Shown piece after piece: positions 54,009 to 64,000 of a DNA stretch of 64,000 bases. The stretch is from Peromyscus leucopus (taxonomy: Eukaryota > Chordata > Mammalia > Rodentia > Cricetidae). A program made the translations under genes and the position numbers. The stretch lies in NCBI RefSeq assembly GCF_004664715.2, contig NC_051071.1:33444030-33508029 (forward strand), read 5' to 3'. Below the pieces are notes generated by a model. The model saw nothing but the letters and a program-made list of their open reading frames with translations, was not told the DNA's origin and ran no database searches. Position 1 is the first letter of the stretch. Each line of letters opens with the position of its first letter.

Positions 54009-55436
54009 TGTGATAGCTAATCTTGGTTGTCAACTTGATTACATATTGAATCAATTAAAATCCAAGCTTATGGGCATGCCTGTGAGGGATTTTCTTTTCT
54101 TTTTTTTTCATGTTTCTTTATTAATAAATTGTCTACTCACTTCACATACTATCCACAGAACTCCCCCTCCTCCCTCCTCCCACCCCCCAGCCCTTTTTCC
54201 CAAGCCACCCTGCATCCTCACATCCCCCACATCGAGGTCTCCCATGGGGAGTCAGCAGAGCCCAGCACACTGAGCCTAGGCAGGTCCAAGCCCCTTCCCA
54301 CTGCACCAAGGCTGTGCAAGGTGTCACACCCCAGGCACCGGTTTCCAGAAGCCTGCCCATAGACCAGGGATGGATCTCGATTCCCCTGCCTGGGTGTTTC
54401 CCAAACAGTTGGAGCCAAACAACTGTCTTCCATATCCAGAGGCCTAGTTCAGTCCCATGGGGGCTCTACAGCCACCAGTCCACAGTTCATGGGCTTCCAC
54501 TAGTGTGACTGGTCATCTCTGCACGTCCTCCCATCATGATCTCAATGTCCCTCACCTGCAGTATCTCTCCTCTCTCTCATCAATTGGATTCCTGGAGCTC
54601 AGCCTGGTGCCTGGCCATGGATCTCTGTATCTGCCTCCATCTGTCACTGGACAAAAGCTCTATGATGACAGCTAGGTTATTTGCTAGGCTGGTCACCAGA
54701 GTAGACTGGTTCAGGCACCCTCTGGACCACTGCTAGCAGACCAAGGTGGGGTCAACCTTGTGGATTCCTGAGAGCCTCCCCAGCACCCTGCCTCTTCCTA
54801 TTCCCATGATGTCCACATCTATCATGGTATCTTCCTCCCTGCTCTCCCACTCTGTCCCTGTTCCAGCTTGACCCTCCCATTTCCCTATGTTCTCATCCCC
54901 CACTCCTCGCCCTCTGCCACCACCCCCCAGTCCACCCATGTATATCTCATCCACTTCTCTTTCACAGTGTGTCCCTCCTAGGGTCTTTCCCTGTTAGCTA
55001 AACTCTCTGGAGTTGTGGGTTGCAGTCTGGCCATCCCTTCCTGTGAGGGATTTTCTTAATCATGTTATTGGTGACAGGAAGACCCACCCTAAATCTGAGC
55101 CACACCTTCTGGTGGCAGTGTGCATAAAAGGATGTGGAAGAAAGAAACCCTGCTCTTCACCTTCTTGTCCTCAGTCTAGCATGTAAATCTCTCCTGTTGC
55201 TGTGGCCTGTATCAAATCCAACTTCTTCTGGATTACAATGTAGCATAGACTGAAGAGTAGCAGCTCTTGATGATTCCTTCAAGACCAGGTTGGAAATTCA
55301 GAGACATCCAGCCTTGTGGGCTTAACAACTACCAGATTCTCAGCCTTTTCTTCCTGAGACAGCCATTGCTGGACTACTCCAACAACATCCTGTAGGCCAG
55401 TATAATAAATCCCTTTAAATACACACAAGCACACAT

Positions 55437-55500
<64 letters not shown>

Positions 55501-55545
55501 CACTCTATCAGTTCTGCTCCTTTTAAGAGAACCATGACTAATATA
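54009..55545 (+). mobile_element. Rodent LTR-like repeat, split by an L1
   Basis: The left piece (54009-54096) has 'atcttggttgtcaacttgat'. The right piece (55058-55545) has 'gacaggaagacccaccctaa', 'catgtaaatctctcctgttg' and 'aagagaaccatgactaata'. It includes an (ATACAT)n/(AT)n tract at 55429-55500. Its 5' part resembles that of the repeat at 49455-49830. Confidence 0.7.
54097..55039 (-). mobile_element. 5'-truncated L1 3' UTR, 943 bp
   Basis: The T-rich left end is followed by antisense 3' UTR ('catggggagtcagcagagcc', 'ccaccagtccacagttcatg', 'gttagctaaactctctggag'). Perfect 18-bp duplications 'cctgtgagggattttctt' occur at 54079-54096 and 55040-55057. The short tail and intact duplications suggest a comparatively young insertion. 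Confidence 0.96.
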
Positions 55546-55764
55546 CTGTCTTTCACTCAAAAAAATTATAAGAATATAAGAAGAAATGAATGAATTTAAG
55601 AACACCTCGGGATATAAGATTAAAACACAATCACTAGCTCTATTTCATTGAGGGTACAAATAATCTCAAGAGAAAAAGTCCATTCAATAGATTGTAATAG
55701 AACTGATAGATAAGTAAGAAAAAGAATGCCTAGACTATTCCTCATGCTATACAGAAAACTGAGA

Positions 55765-56125
55765 TGGAGAATTATTGCAGATATTCCTTTACATTATGTG
55801 AAGATGTGTCACAGTGATTGGTTTAATAAAGAGGTGAATGACCAATAGCTACCAGGAAGAGGTTACGTGGGACTTCTAAAAACAGAAAAGACTCAGAAAG
55901 GAAGAAAGGCGGAGCCGCCAGCCAGACACAGAGGGCGCAAGACATACAGGAGGAGAGGTAAGAGCTGTGAGCCAAGGGACAGCACATTAGATGAATAGAA
56001 ATGGATTAACTTAAGTTATAAGAGCTAGTTAGAAACAAGTCTAAGCTATAGGCTGAGCTTTCATAATTAATAATAAGTCTCCACATTGTTTTTTGTGAGC
56101 TAGCAGCTCAAAGAAGAATCCAGTT
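55765..56125 (+). mobile_element. Diverged LTR, ERVK-like family
   Basis: 'attggtttaataaagaggtg', 'aatgaccaatagctaccagg', 'ggcggagccgccagccagac' and 'attaacttaagttataagag' are words shared with the LTR families above (the 'taataaa...gaccaatagct...ggaag' pattern). Termini and duplications are not clear, and no internal retroviral sequence was seen. Confidence 0.7.
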
Positions 56126-56572
56126 TCAGAATATAGATCTAAACACAAAGGCTAATACAAACTTGGGGAAAATATTGCCAACCCACAACCAGTAAAGATT
56201 TTGATTTCCTGGGAAAGACACAGAAATCTAGAACCACAAGAAAAATATATTTAATTATCATAAAAATTTTCTAAAGAAATAATGAAGGTACAATTAAAAA
56301 ATAAAAGAAAATCATGGAGACTCAGTTAGAAATGTCAAAACCAATTTGTACCTATGTCTCTATAGGCATATTTAAGTACAGGAATTTAAATTCAAAATAC
56401 ATGTATGCCACTATGAAAAAATGTAATGGGCAGAGGATATAAACATATCATTATAAAGAAAACAGGACTGACTGGTAGGTGTGAAAAGGTGCCTAATTAG
56501 GAAATGTATACATGATATTTAAAGATATAATGAGATATCTACCTGTAAAAGTAATTAAAATTAGACTGGTGT

Positions 56573-57312
56573 ATTAGTTACTTTTCTCTTGCTATGATAC
56601 AACACCATGACCAAAGGCCACTTGCAGAGGAGTGACTTTACTTTGGCTTACAGTTTCACAGTGAGAGTCTACGATGGTGTGGAAGGGCAGCAGATGGCTG
56701 AAGCAGAAGCTTAGAGATCACATCCTCAACCATGCACAAAACGCAGAGTGGATGGTGACCTCTCCAAGCCTGCCTCCAGTAACAAAGCCCTCCTCTAACA
56801 AGTCTGTATCTCTCCATAACCTCCCCCAAACAGCACCACGAATTGTGGACCAATTGCTCAAATACCTGAGCCTATGGGGGATGTTTTTTACTCCAACCAC
56901 AATCTGTAACATGAAAGAAATGAAGATGAAAGTGAGAAGAGAGACCCTGTGGCAGTCGCCTTTCAATCACAACAAAAACCTGAGATGCTCAACTTCCAAA
57001 GAGAAAATGTTTGCTCTGGCTCACAGTTTTGGAGGTTTTCATCTATGTTTGGTTGGTTCTGCTGTTTTGGGTCTGTGGCAGGGATGAACACCATGGAAGA
57101 AGCATGTGGGAGATCAAATTACTCCCTTCGTGGCCAGAAAAGGAAGAGAATAGAGAGAAGGGAACTGACTTTCCAGTTTTTTCAAGAGCATAAGCCCAAC
57201 GATTAAATCCTCACACTAGGTCTTCCTCACAATGTTGCCAAGATAGGAATTAGATCTCTAACAAATGGTCCTTTGGAGACATCCTAGATCCAAATTACCA
57301 CACCAGCTAAAA
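56573..57312 (-). mobile_element. Rodent medium-reiterated repeat
   Basis: 'tagttacttttctcttgcta' with 'caacaccatgaccaaaggcc', 'gcctgcctccagtaacaaag' and 'cctgagcctatgggggatgt' gives the antisense order of a common rodent repeat related to those at 38514-39306 and 59385-59795. The segment near 57000-57200 may come from a second related copy. Confidence 0.65.
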
Positions 57313-57325
57313 CAATCTTACATTT

Positions 57326-57487
57326 TTTTTTGTTGTTGTTGTTTTTTGAGACAGGGTTTCTCTGTGTAGCTTTGTGCCTTTCCTGGAACTCACTTGGTAG
57401 CCCAGGCTGGCCTCGAACTCACAGAGATCCGCCTGCCTCTGCCTCCCGAGTGCTGGGATTAAAGGCGTGCGCCACCACCGCCCGGCT
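57326..57487 (-). mobile_element. B1 SINE, young cricetid-type
   Basis: Antisense B1 with little divergence: 'gagacagggtttctctgtgt', 'agctttgtgcctttcctgga', 'gggattaaaggcgtgcgcca' and 'ccaccgcccggc'. Perfect 12-bp duplications 'aatcttacattt' lie at 57314-57325 and 57488-57499. CpG sites are retained, as in recent copies. Confidence 0.97.
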
Positions 57488-57720
57488 AATCTTACATTTC
57501 TTAAGTCAACAAGTATGCAACAAATGCTTCCAAGTTAAAAATTCACCTGCTATTGATCCAGCAGTTTCAGACTGCATATTTTAACAAGGAAAAAAAATCA
57601 AATGCCTACTAATCTTTGTAGGGAAATGTTTATAGTAGAAATATTCAAACTACAAACTTGAGACAACCCAAATGTCTGTCAATAAAAGAATGACTAACGT
57701 GTATGGAAAACTAAAATCAA

Positions 57721-57790
57721 ATATGGTGGCTCATACCTGTAGTCCCAACACTAGGGAGGTAAAGGCAGGAAGATCAGAAGTCAAAGTCTG
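57721..57790 (+). mobile_element. B1 5' fragment
   Basis: 'atatggtggctcatacctgt', 'agtcccaacactagggaggt' and 'aaaggcaggaagatcag' are plus-strand B1 words, with the 3' half missing. Confidence 0.7.
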
Positions 57791-58641
57791 CAGGATGTTT
57801 ACCTACCAACCCCACAGTTCTCCAGAGTGAGAGCAGCAGGAAATATTAGATAGAAGGATTTAGAATGTGGAGATAAACAGAAAATATAGGATAGCCTTGA
57901 GAGGGCCTGGAACCTAGTCCAACAAGCCCTGACTGTCTCTGTCCTAAGGTATTTATAGAAATGCCAAGGCGTGGAGCAAAAGACCTCCCGGCAGCACAGC
58001 CAAGTGCAGACCATCTCAGACACCTGCACTCAGACCCGTGGTCTAATCATCCTCTCTATGCAGACCTGCTGGGTAAAGCCACTAGGAACCTGAAAACGGG
58101 CTCCCACAAAGGTCATTCTTAGCTACATAGCTTATGAGTCCTTGAATGGATGAGCAAGGGAGATTTTTGAGGATTGTGCTTAGCATTGTTTTCTAAATTA
58201 GAAAACAGCTTGGCTGACTGCTCAAAAACATCAAGGCCTGACTCAGTCCTAAAGAGACGGAGAACTCATCAAGTAAGTGATACCAAAGACCTAAAGGGTA
58301 CATAGTAGTACAGAGAGGAAGATGGGAAGAGAGGAGCAAGGAAACACATGGTTTCACCCAAGAATAGACAGACACTCTATTTTTACTCATGTGGCCCAGA
58401 ATAAGAGAAGCTCACTAATTTTTATATGCTAAATTTTACTCCGGTCCTCATCAAGTTCCTGTGCGAGACAGACAGAGCTTCCCAACAGAATCGAGGGCCA
58501 TCCTGAGATATAAAGGAACTTATCTTAAAAAATCTTGTAGATTATGCTAGTAAACATCATTTAGAATTAAAAAAGAATAAAGTATCAACAGAAACAGCAT
58601 GGGTGAATTTTACAGGTATTTAAACAAAGAATCCAGGTATG

Positions 58642-58644
<3 letters not shown>
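57791..58644. other. Unassigned sequence
   Basis: No repeat or coding feature is recognised. A 9-bp-arm inverted repeat around one central base lies at 58188-58206. Confidence 0.4.
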
Positions 58645-58686
<42 letters not shown>

Positions 58687-58696
58687 CGGGGGGGGG
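58645..58696. repeat. (AC)20 microsatellite abutting a G-run
   Basis: About 20 AC units end at 58684 and pass through 'ggc' into a G9 run to 58696. Confidence 0.97.
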
Positions 58697-58879
58697 CCGT
58701 GGGGCGAGAATATTATCACATTTATATAAATTACAAGAGAAAGCAAAAGTAATTGGTGGTGATAAAAGTCAAAGTGGTTGATTCAAATGCCATAGAATTG
58801 ACTCAAAATGGACTTAAATAAAGGAATTTTCAGGACTGATTAAAATATTCTCTTACTTGGCAATTATTTTACAATTATG

Positions 58880-58975
58880 TACAGTTACTCAAAAATAATT
58901 AAACCAAACACTTAAGTGGAATTTATTGTCTGTAAATTATGCCTCAATAAAATAGAAGCTAAAATAAGATAAAAA
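58880..58975 (+). mobile_element. L1M 3' terminal fragment
   Basis: 'gaatttattgtctgtaaatt' with 'atgcctcaataaaata' is the terminal 3' UTR phrase of old L1M elements, with its polyadenylation signal. Confidence 0.7.
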
Positions 58976-59384
58976 TTTCAAGGAATACTTTATTTATTTC
59001 ACATGATGTTGCATACCATTGGTTTGCTAATAGCTTCAGTATAATCTTTTCAGAATAGTTAACCATAATTGAGGAAGATTTATTTTTCTAACAAATTGTC
59101 TCACAAATTTATTTTATTTTACTTTCCCCACTTCTTATGAATAATCTTACTATCATGTCACTGTTTGTAGGGGCAGAATGCCAGTTTTGTCCTTGGTTCC
59201 TTTTGTGCTTGTTTTAATAGTATCCTCTTCAGTACAACTACATTTCTTTGGGAAAAATATTCCAGGTGGTTTGTCCATTTTGTGCAAATCAGCTTAATTA
59301 AGACCAATTGATATAGCCATCATTCAACTGGGCAATGGGTGTTTTCAGTGAGTTAGGATATGGTTAAAACAAAACAAAAATCAT
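58976..59384. other. Unassigned AT-rich sequence
   Basis: No repeat or coding feature is recognised in this interval. Confidence 0.4.
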
Positions 59385-59795
59385 GAGGGCTTGACAAGCT
59401 CTTCCTGTGGATGAACATATACAATGCTGGTTGGTTATCAATATTAGTTAGACACAAGCCATTTTGGAAGAGGGACCTCAACTGAGAAAATGTCTCCGCC
59501 AAATTGGCCTGTGGTGCACTTTCTTGATTGATGATACAGGAAGGCCCAACTGTGAGTGGTATCATCTCAGGTTTAGTGTTCTTGGTTGCCATGAGAAAGA
59601 AGGTTGAACAAACAATGAGGAGCAAGCCAGTAAGCACTTCTCCAAGGCCTCAGCATCAGTTACGGCCTCCAAGTTCTTACCTTGAGTCTCTGTCTTGACT
59701 TCCCTGGGAGATGGACTATAGGGAAGGTAAAATAAACCCTTTTCTCCCCAAGTTGCTTTTGGTCATTCGTTTCATCACAGCAAGAGGTGTGCACA
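59385..59795 (+). mobile_element. Rodent medium-reiterated repeat
   Basis: 'ggacctcaactgagaaaatg', 'tctccaaggcctcagcatca', 'gttacggcctccaagttctt' and 'ctccccaagttgcttttggt' match, in the opposite orientation, the repeat at 38514-39306. Confidence 0.75.
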
Positions 59796-60039
59796 AAGAT
59801 GGCACTTTATCTTTACTTCGGGACATCTCACTGTGTGTTAGGGGCCTCTGTTGACTTCCTTTCTTCTCCCTTTCTGTATCACTACTTCCCCTTTAGATCT
59901 CTGAAGTCACTTCTTTGGAGAGTTCTCTGACTCTCTGGGTATAGTTTAGCTTTTAGGATTTTATCTAGCAATAAGACAAACCATTTGCCAGTTTAGACAA
60001 AAGTGTTAAGTACACTCATTAAAAGTCACTCTTAGGTTC

Positions 60040-60905
60040 TATCTCCCCTCCGTTGCAAGCTTCCTAATCCCATGGCTCTTTGCTGCTTTCCTGAACTGTA
60101 TGGAGATTCCAAAGGAAGCACACCTACCTGAAGATTCAAAGCTAATATCCACAAATGAGGGAACACATTCAATATTTGTCTTTCAGGGTGTGGGTTACCT
60201 GACTCTGAATGATTGTTTCTAGCCCTACCTATTAATCTGCAGACTTTATACTTTGTTTTCTTAATCACTGAGTAATATTCCATGGTGTAAATGTACCACA
60301 TTTTCACTACTTAATTATCAGTTGATGGACACCAAGGCTGTTTTCATTTCCTGGCCATTGTGAATAGAGCAGAAATGAACACGGGTCAGCAGGTGTCTCT
60401 AATAGATACAGAGTCCTTTGAGTATATGTCAGTCATATAGATGGATCCTCTGGTACATATGTTTTTAGCTTTTTTGAAGAATTGCCACACTGTTTGCCAC
60501 AGTGGTTGCACAAGTTATATTTTCATCAGCAGTTAATAAGTGTTTCCTTTTGCCCACATCCACTCCAACTTGTCTTCTTATTCTCTTCCTCCTCCTTCTC
60601 CTCTTCCTCTTCTTCTTTTTTATGATTGTGGTAAGAGAAAAATATCAATGTAATTTTAATTTTAGTTTCTCTGATAGCTAAGGATTTTGAAAACTTTTTA
60701 GTGTACTATACAGAAACTTTGTAGTTTCATGAGGTCCTGTTTCTTAATTGTTTGTCTTAATAGCTCTACTAATTGAAGTCCTATTCAGAAAGTCCTTTCC
60801 TGTGCCAATGAGCTCAAATATATTCACTAATTTCTCTTCTATCAGATCTTATTTTGAGATCTTTGACTTATCTGGAGTTGAATTTTGTGCAGGGTGAGAG
60901 AAAAT
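60040..60905 (-). mobile_element. L1 ORF2 C-terminal region
   Basis: The antisense translation near 60230-60307 reads the conserved L1 C-terminal segment WYIYTMEYYSVIKK. Further right are antisense words such as 'gttgatggacaccaaggctg', 'gaattgccacactgtttgcc' and 'cttatctggagttgaatttt'. A TCC/TTC-rich insertion lies at about 60577-60620. Stops and frameshifts make it a remnant. Confidence 0.9.
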
Positions 60906-63900
60906 TATCCTGGAACAAGAAGAGTTAAATTAGAGTGATATAGGGGAGTACAGGGTATAGGAGGGAATACAGAAAAAGATAAATCACACTAAAGATCTTG
61001 GGAAAAAGTCATATAGAAACCCACCACTCAAGAAACTTTCTAAAATACATACACATATACATAAAAAGTTAAAATGGAATTATATTAATGGGGCAGTAAT
61101 GTTCCTTCTAAACACAACATGAAAATCAACAGGCCAGTACTGGGCATGGGAACTTTTCCAATAAAAGGGAAGGCCATTCTTGCCCAGGAAGGAAGGACTA
61201 AAGTGTGGAGAGAAATTTCATATGCAAGACACTTTGCAAAGTTAGTATTTATGGATATTTTGTTGATGAATCAGGTAGACAGCACACCAGAGAAAAAGAA
61301 GATTCAAGGAATACTCCCAGATTTGTGCATGCAACTAGTAGATGAATAATGAGTCATCCAGTGAGAGTGAAGAAATGGGGGAGAGAAGTTGGGGTGAGAA
61401 CACATTGGGTCCACACTGGATCAAGAGTTCAAATTTGTCATTATTGGTATAATAGGTATATAGTGTTTGACCATTTTAAATTTGAGGCATTTCATCTCAT
61501 AGAGAATATGAGCCTACTGTGGGAGATAATATATGCTGTTCCTTCAAAATATGGCATTACAGCACTGCCTATCAAGACCAGGAATCTCATTTTTCTGCTC
61601 TACAAATATGAGTTTAGATGTGTGCTTTGCTTTGGCCTCATAGGATACCAGAAAATGTGACTCAACATAGCCTTGGAAAGTCTCCTTGGCTGTGCCATGA
61701 TCATCACCATGGAAACCAACTGGGGCTAGCTTCTCAGTAACAGTGGACATGCACCACCGCGGTGATGATATTCCAACCACTAGACATGTGTCAGGTTACC
61801 TTTTGTCATACAGACCTGCTGAAGCCAGCCCAGAGTGAAATGTAGGCAAGCAGAGGAAAAACTATTGTAGTCACTAAGTCACATAAGCAACACCTAAATA
61901 ATTCATGTGCCTAAATCCAAAACGGATAAGTTCCCAAGTCACAGACTGCATCTTCCTTCACCTCAGCCCTAAGTTCCTGGCTTTCCCATCATTCCAAGGC
62001 TAGGCTATATTCGTATATTAGTAGTCCTGGGACCAGGAACTGTTTCTTAAAGCATGTGGGTCTGAAGACCCACTCATTTTGTAAAAATTCAATCCCCCCT
62101 TGATCCTCCTTTCTCTCCTTCTCTTGTTGATGAGACAATGTTGCTGTAAAAGCAACCAACAGAAATCCAATTCCGTCTCCAGGGAAATTTATAGAAAAAA
62201 ATCTTGCTATGCCAGTGTTTTTCCATGGCAATAGGAAGCACATGGGATCTCAGGAGGGGCATCCATCACAGTGTGCTGCATTGTAGTGCAGGAATTGGCA
62301 TTTTCTCCAATTCCTCAATGCATAGTTAAGAGCAAAATAAATGTAAAGATATGAGGTCCAGGCTACTGCTGACATGCTGTCCCCTGAGAAGCATACCACT
62401 GGCTTAAGAAAAAGCAAGAAAAGCAAAACACAAGACCAAGCCCCCAAAGTGAGGAACATAGAGTCCTAGAGGTTTCTGAATTGAAACCTACACTCAAAGC
62501 AAGGTTCAAAGATATACATAGGGTCAACAGGCTCAGCCACTGCAGCTCACGTAGACCACAAGGACTGAGGTGTAGCACTGAGACTCAAGAGAGAACAGGA
62601 AGAGAGAAAGGGCAGCTACCCAGCCTGGCTTTAGAAAGCTGGGATCCTGCTCTCTGGACCCTGTGCTATCTCTGTGATTATATAATACTGGACATGCCTT
62701 GTCACACCCATCAAGGAAGCCCCATTAAACTCATGATTAACCATGTACACTTTCACACAAGACTCACTGTTTAGAGCCAGAGTTAGTGCCCAGACACAGG
62801 GCACAATTCACTAAAACATGGCACCCTGACCTTGTGAAAAATAGCAGAGCAGGGTAGTCTCTCTGGCTTCCTTCTGTTTGTCTCTCCCAAAGCAATCCAC
62901 GAAGGAATCCACTGACATTTCTCTAAAGTAGATCCTAAAATCCTCATTCTAGAGCTTCCCCTGTTTACATAGACAAATGGGACACACTTATATCTGAAGT
63001 TGTAGAGACACAAAGAAGTATCTGAAGAGGCAGAAGATGCAAAAGTTTGATGCTTCCAGTTTATTCCTATTGGATCATTTTCCCCTTGTCCAATCATGCA
63101 TCTCTACAACCATTCACTTTTCCATTAGATTTAACATAAAGACACCAGTTTTCTTGTTTGGGCTTCATTTCTGAAATCTCTTGTCTTGTATAAAACTCTG
63201 TAATGTGTTTATACTTTTGTTTGTCTTTTATGGGAAAATCCAGCCATGTGCTTAATGATAGTGAGTGTACCCCTCATCAGCCAGGGACAAGAGGAACATG
63301 TCAGGTGACTGAAGTTTAGATGTTGAGAGAAGAACAATTCTAGAGGCTAAGATCTAGAGTTTACTGCAGGTGACTCCACATCGATCCCACATTCGAGTAG
63401 TGGAAGACCCTCATTCGATCCCACATCCACATTCATGGCACCAAGGATTTCTCTACATATGATTTACTTAAACTGACTACAGTGCTAGGAGGGGAAGGCC
63501 GGTACTCTGACACCTCTGTTGCCAATGGTGAGACTGAAATGAATTATGTGGTTTCTCAAGCCCCCAAACCAGGAAGGGATGACACTTAGATTTAAAACCT
63601 AGTCTGTCAGATTTCTGAATCTCCTGCTTTTATATTTTTAATCTTGTTGGAATATAAGACCTAAATAGAATATCTTTGATGGTGGAAAGGGTACCACGAT
63701 GCTTTCTGGAAGAAAAATAGTAGTCAGCTATAAAACACCAGTTTAAGTAATGGGATGGATTCTTCCTCTTCATGAGCCCGTATTTATTTAAGCTTTGTGT
63801 GACATGGGAACCTTCATATGGAGGCAAGCCGGAGTGAAATAGTGAGAGATTTCACCACACTACTCAGAGCACTGCAATTTAAAGCTCGTGGGTTATTTAT

Positions 63901-64000
63901 TTCTGGAATTTACCATTTACTATTTTTAGACAGTGGTAACAGAAACCACACAAAGCAAAACTCTGCATAAGGCTGAACTACCACACTGATTTTGGATGCT
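60906..64000. other. Unassigned unique sequence
   Basis: About 3.1 kb in which I recognise no repeat, exon, RNA gene or regulatory module. Open frames do not exceed about 104 codons and lack family features. Confidence 0.45.

Larger units (their letters stand above)
50220..57720 (+). mobile_element. Decayed L1 ORF2 host copy, fragmented by nested insertions
   Basis: Ordered L1 ORF2 remnants occur at about 50220-50885, 53130-54008, 55546-55765, 56126-56572 and 57500-57720. Examples are 'aagagctcaaaaagctgaac', 'aaggccagacaaagtccatc', 'agagataaacatccttaatg', 'gggcagaggatataaacata', 'aatgagatatctacctgtaa' and 'ccaaatgtctgtcaataaaa'. These advance from the region between endonuclease and reverse transcriptase to the C-terminal part, so one old element seems to span the interval. 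Every gap is filled by younger repeats listed separately. No frame survives. Confidence 0.72.

Noticed and set aside
57330..57584. 84-codon plus-strand frame starting in a T-rich run
   Set aside because: It is the familiar antisense translation of a B1 element and continues into unrelated sequence.
60032..60307. 91-codon minus-strand frame as a gene
   Set aside because: It is the C-terminal end of a decayed L1 ORF2, recognisable by the segment WYIYTMEYYSVIKK.
1..64000. CRISPR arrays, operons, prophage, plasmid or defence systems
   Set aside because: No regularly spaced repeats with unique spacers, no dense coding and no prokaryotic signals. The content is mammalian noncoding DNA.

Overview
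This window looks like mammalian nuclear DNA from a muroid rodent, most likely the family Cricetidae (hamster, vole or deer-mouse group). I base that on family knowledge. It holds B1, B2/B3, B4, ID and ID-B1 SINEs, rodent LINE-1 3' ends with polypurine tracts, and a B1 subtype (57326-57487) of the form I associate with cricetids. The species cannot be fixed from the sequence. No convincing protein-coding gene, spliced exon, rRNA, functional tRNA, CRISPR array, or bacterial or plasmid feature was seen. The window reads as intergenic or deep intronic DNA. The only open frame of unusual length is 267 codons on the minus strand (8566-9369), with no recognised domain.

Layout. 1-15 kb: mostly unique sequence with scattered SINEs (ID-B1, B3, B4, B1), one L1 3' end (6111-7083), MIR and MaLR fragments, and the long open frame. 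15-24 kb: ancient L1M, MIR and two Tigger/MER2-like DNA transposon remnants (one split by later sequence), an L1 3' UTR, microsatellites and a unique stretch at 19.9-21.4 kb. 24-27 kb: a composite rodent repeat with an L1-like flank and five degenerate units of about 180-235 bp, followed by a run of 49 T. 28-30 kb: long CA-rich and pyrimidine-rich simple-sequence tracts. 30-38 kb: MaLR, MIR, B1/ID, a B2 with clear target-site duplications, an L1M 3' end and a B4. 38-43 kb: three solo LTRs, each bounded by 6-bp flanking duplications. Two belong to one family in opposite orientation 2.2 kb apart, and one of these interrupts an older repeat. 44-46 kb: a TTC/TCC tract, B1, an L1 3' end with a 15-bp duplication, and a URR1-like hAT element.

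46.5-57.7 kb: a dense nest of repeats. A decayed L1 ORF2 copy lies at about 46.5-48.2 kb. A second decayed L1 copy (about 50.2-57.7 kb) has been interrupted repeatedly. The insertions include a B1 that was itself hit by a 5'-inverted, internally deleted L1 (50914-52549), a rodent repeat hit by a roughly 80-bp L1 tail (53029-53106), and another rodent repeat hit by a 943-bp L1 3' end with a perfect 18-bp duplication (54097-55039). An LTR, a further rodent repeat and a B1 complete the series. 57.7-64 kb: L1M and L1 ORF2 remnants, one more rodent repeat, then about 3 kb in which I recognise nothing.

The window shows layered retrotransposition history rather than genes working together. I did not find a previously undescribed functional system. 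The strongest observations are the insertion structures, whose order can be read from target-site duplications. Repeat family names come from memory of consensus features and were not checked against a library. Boundaries without a stated duplication are approximate.
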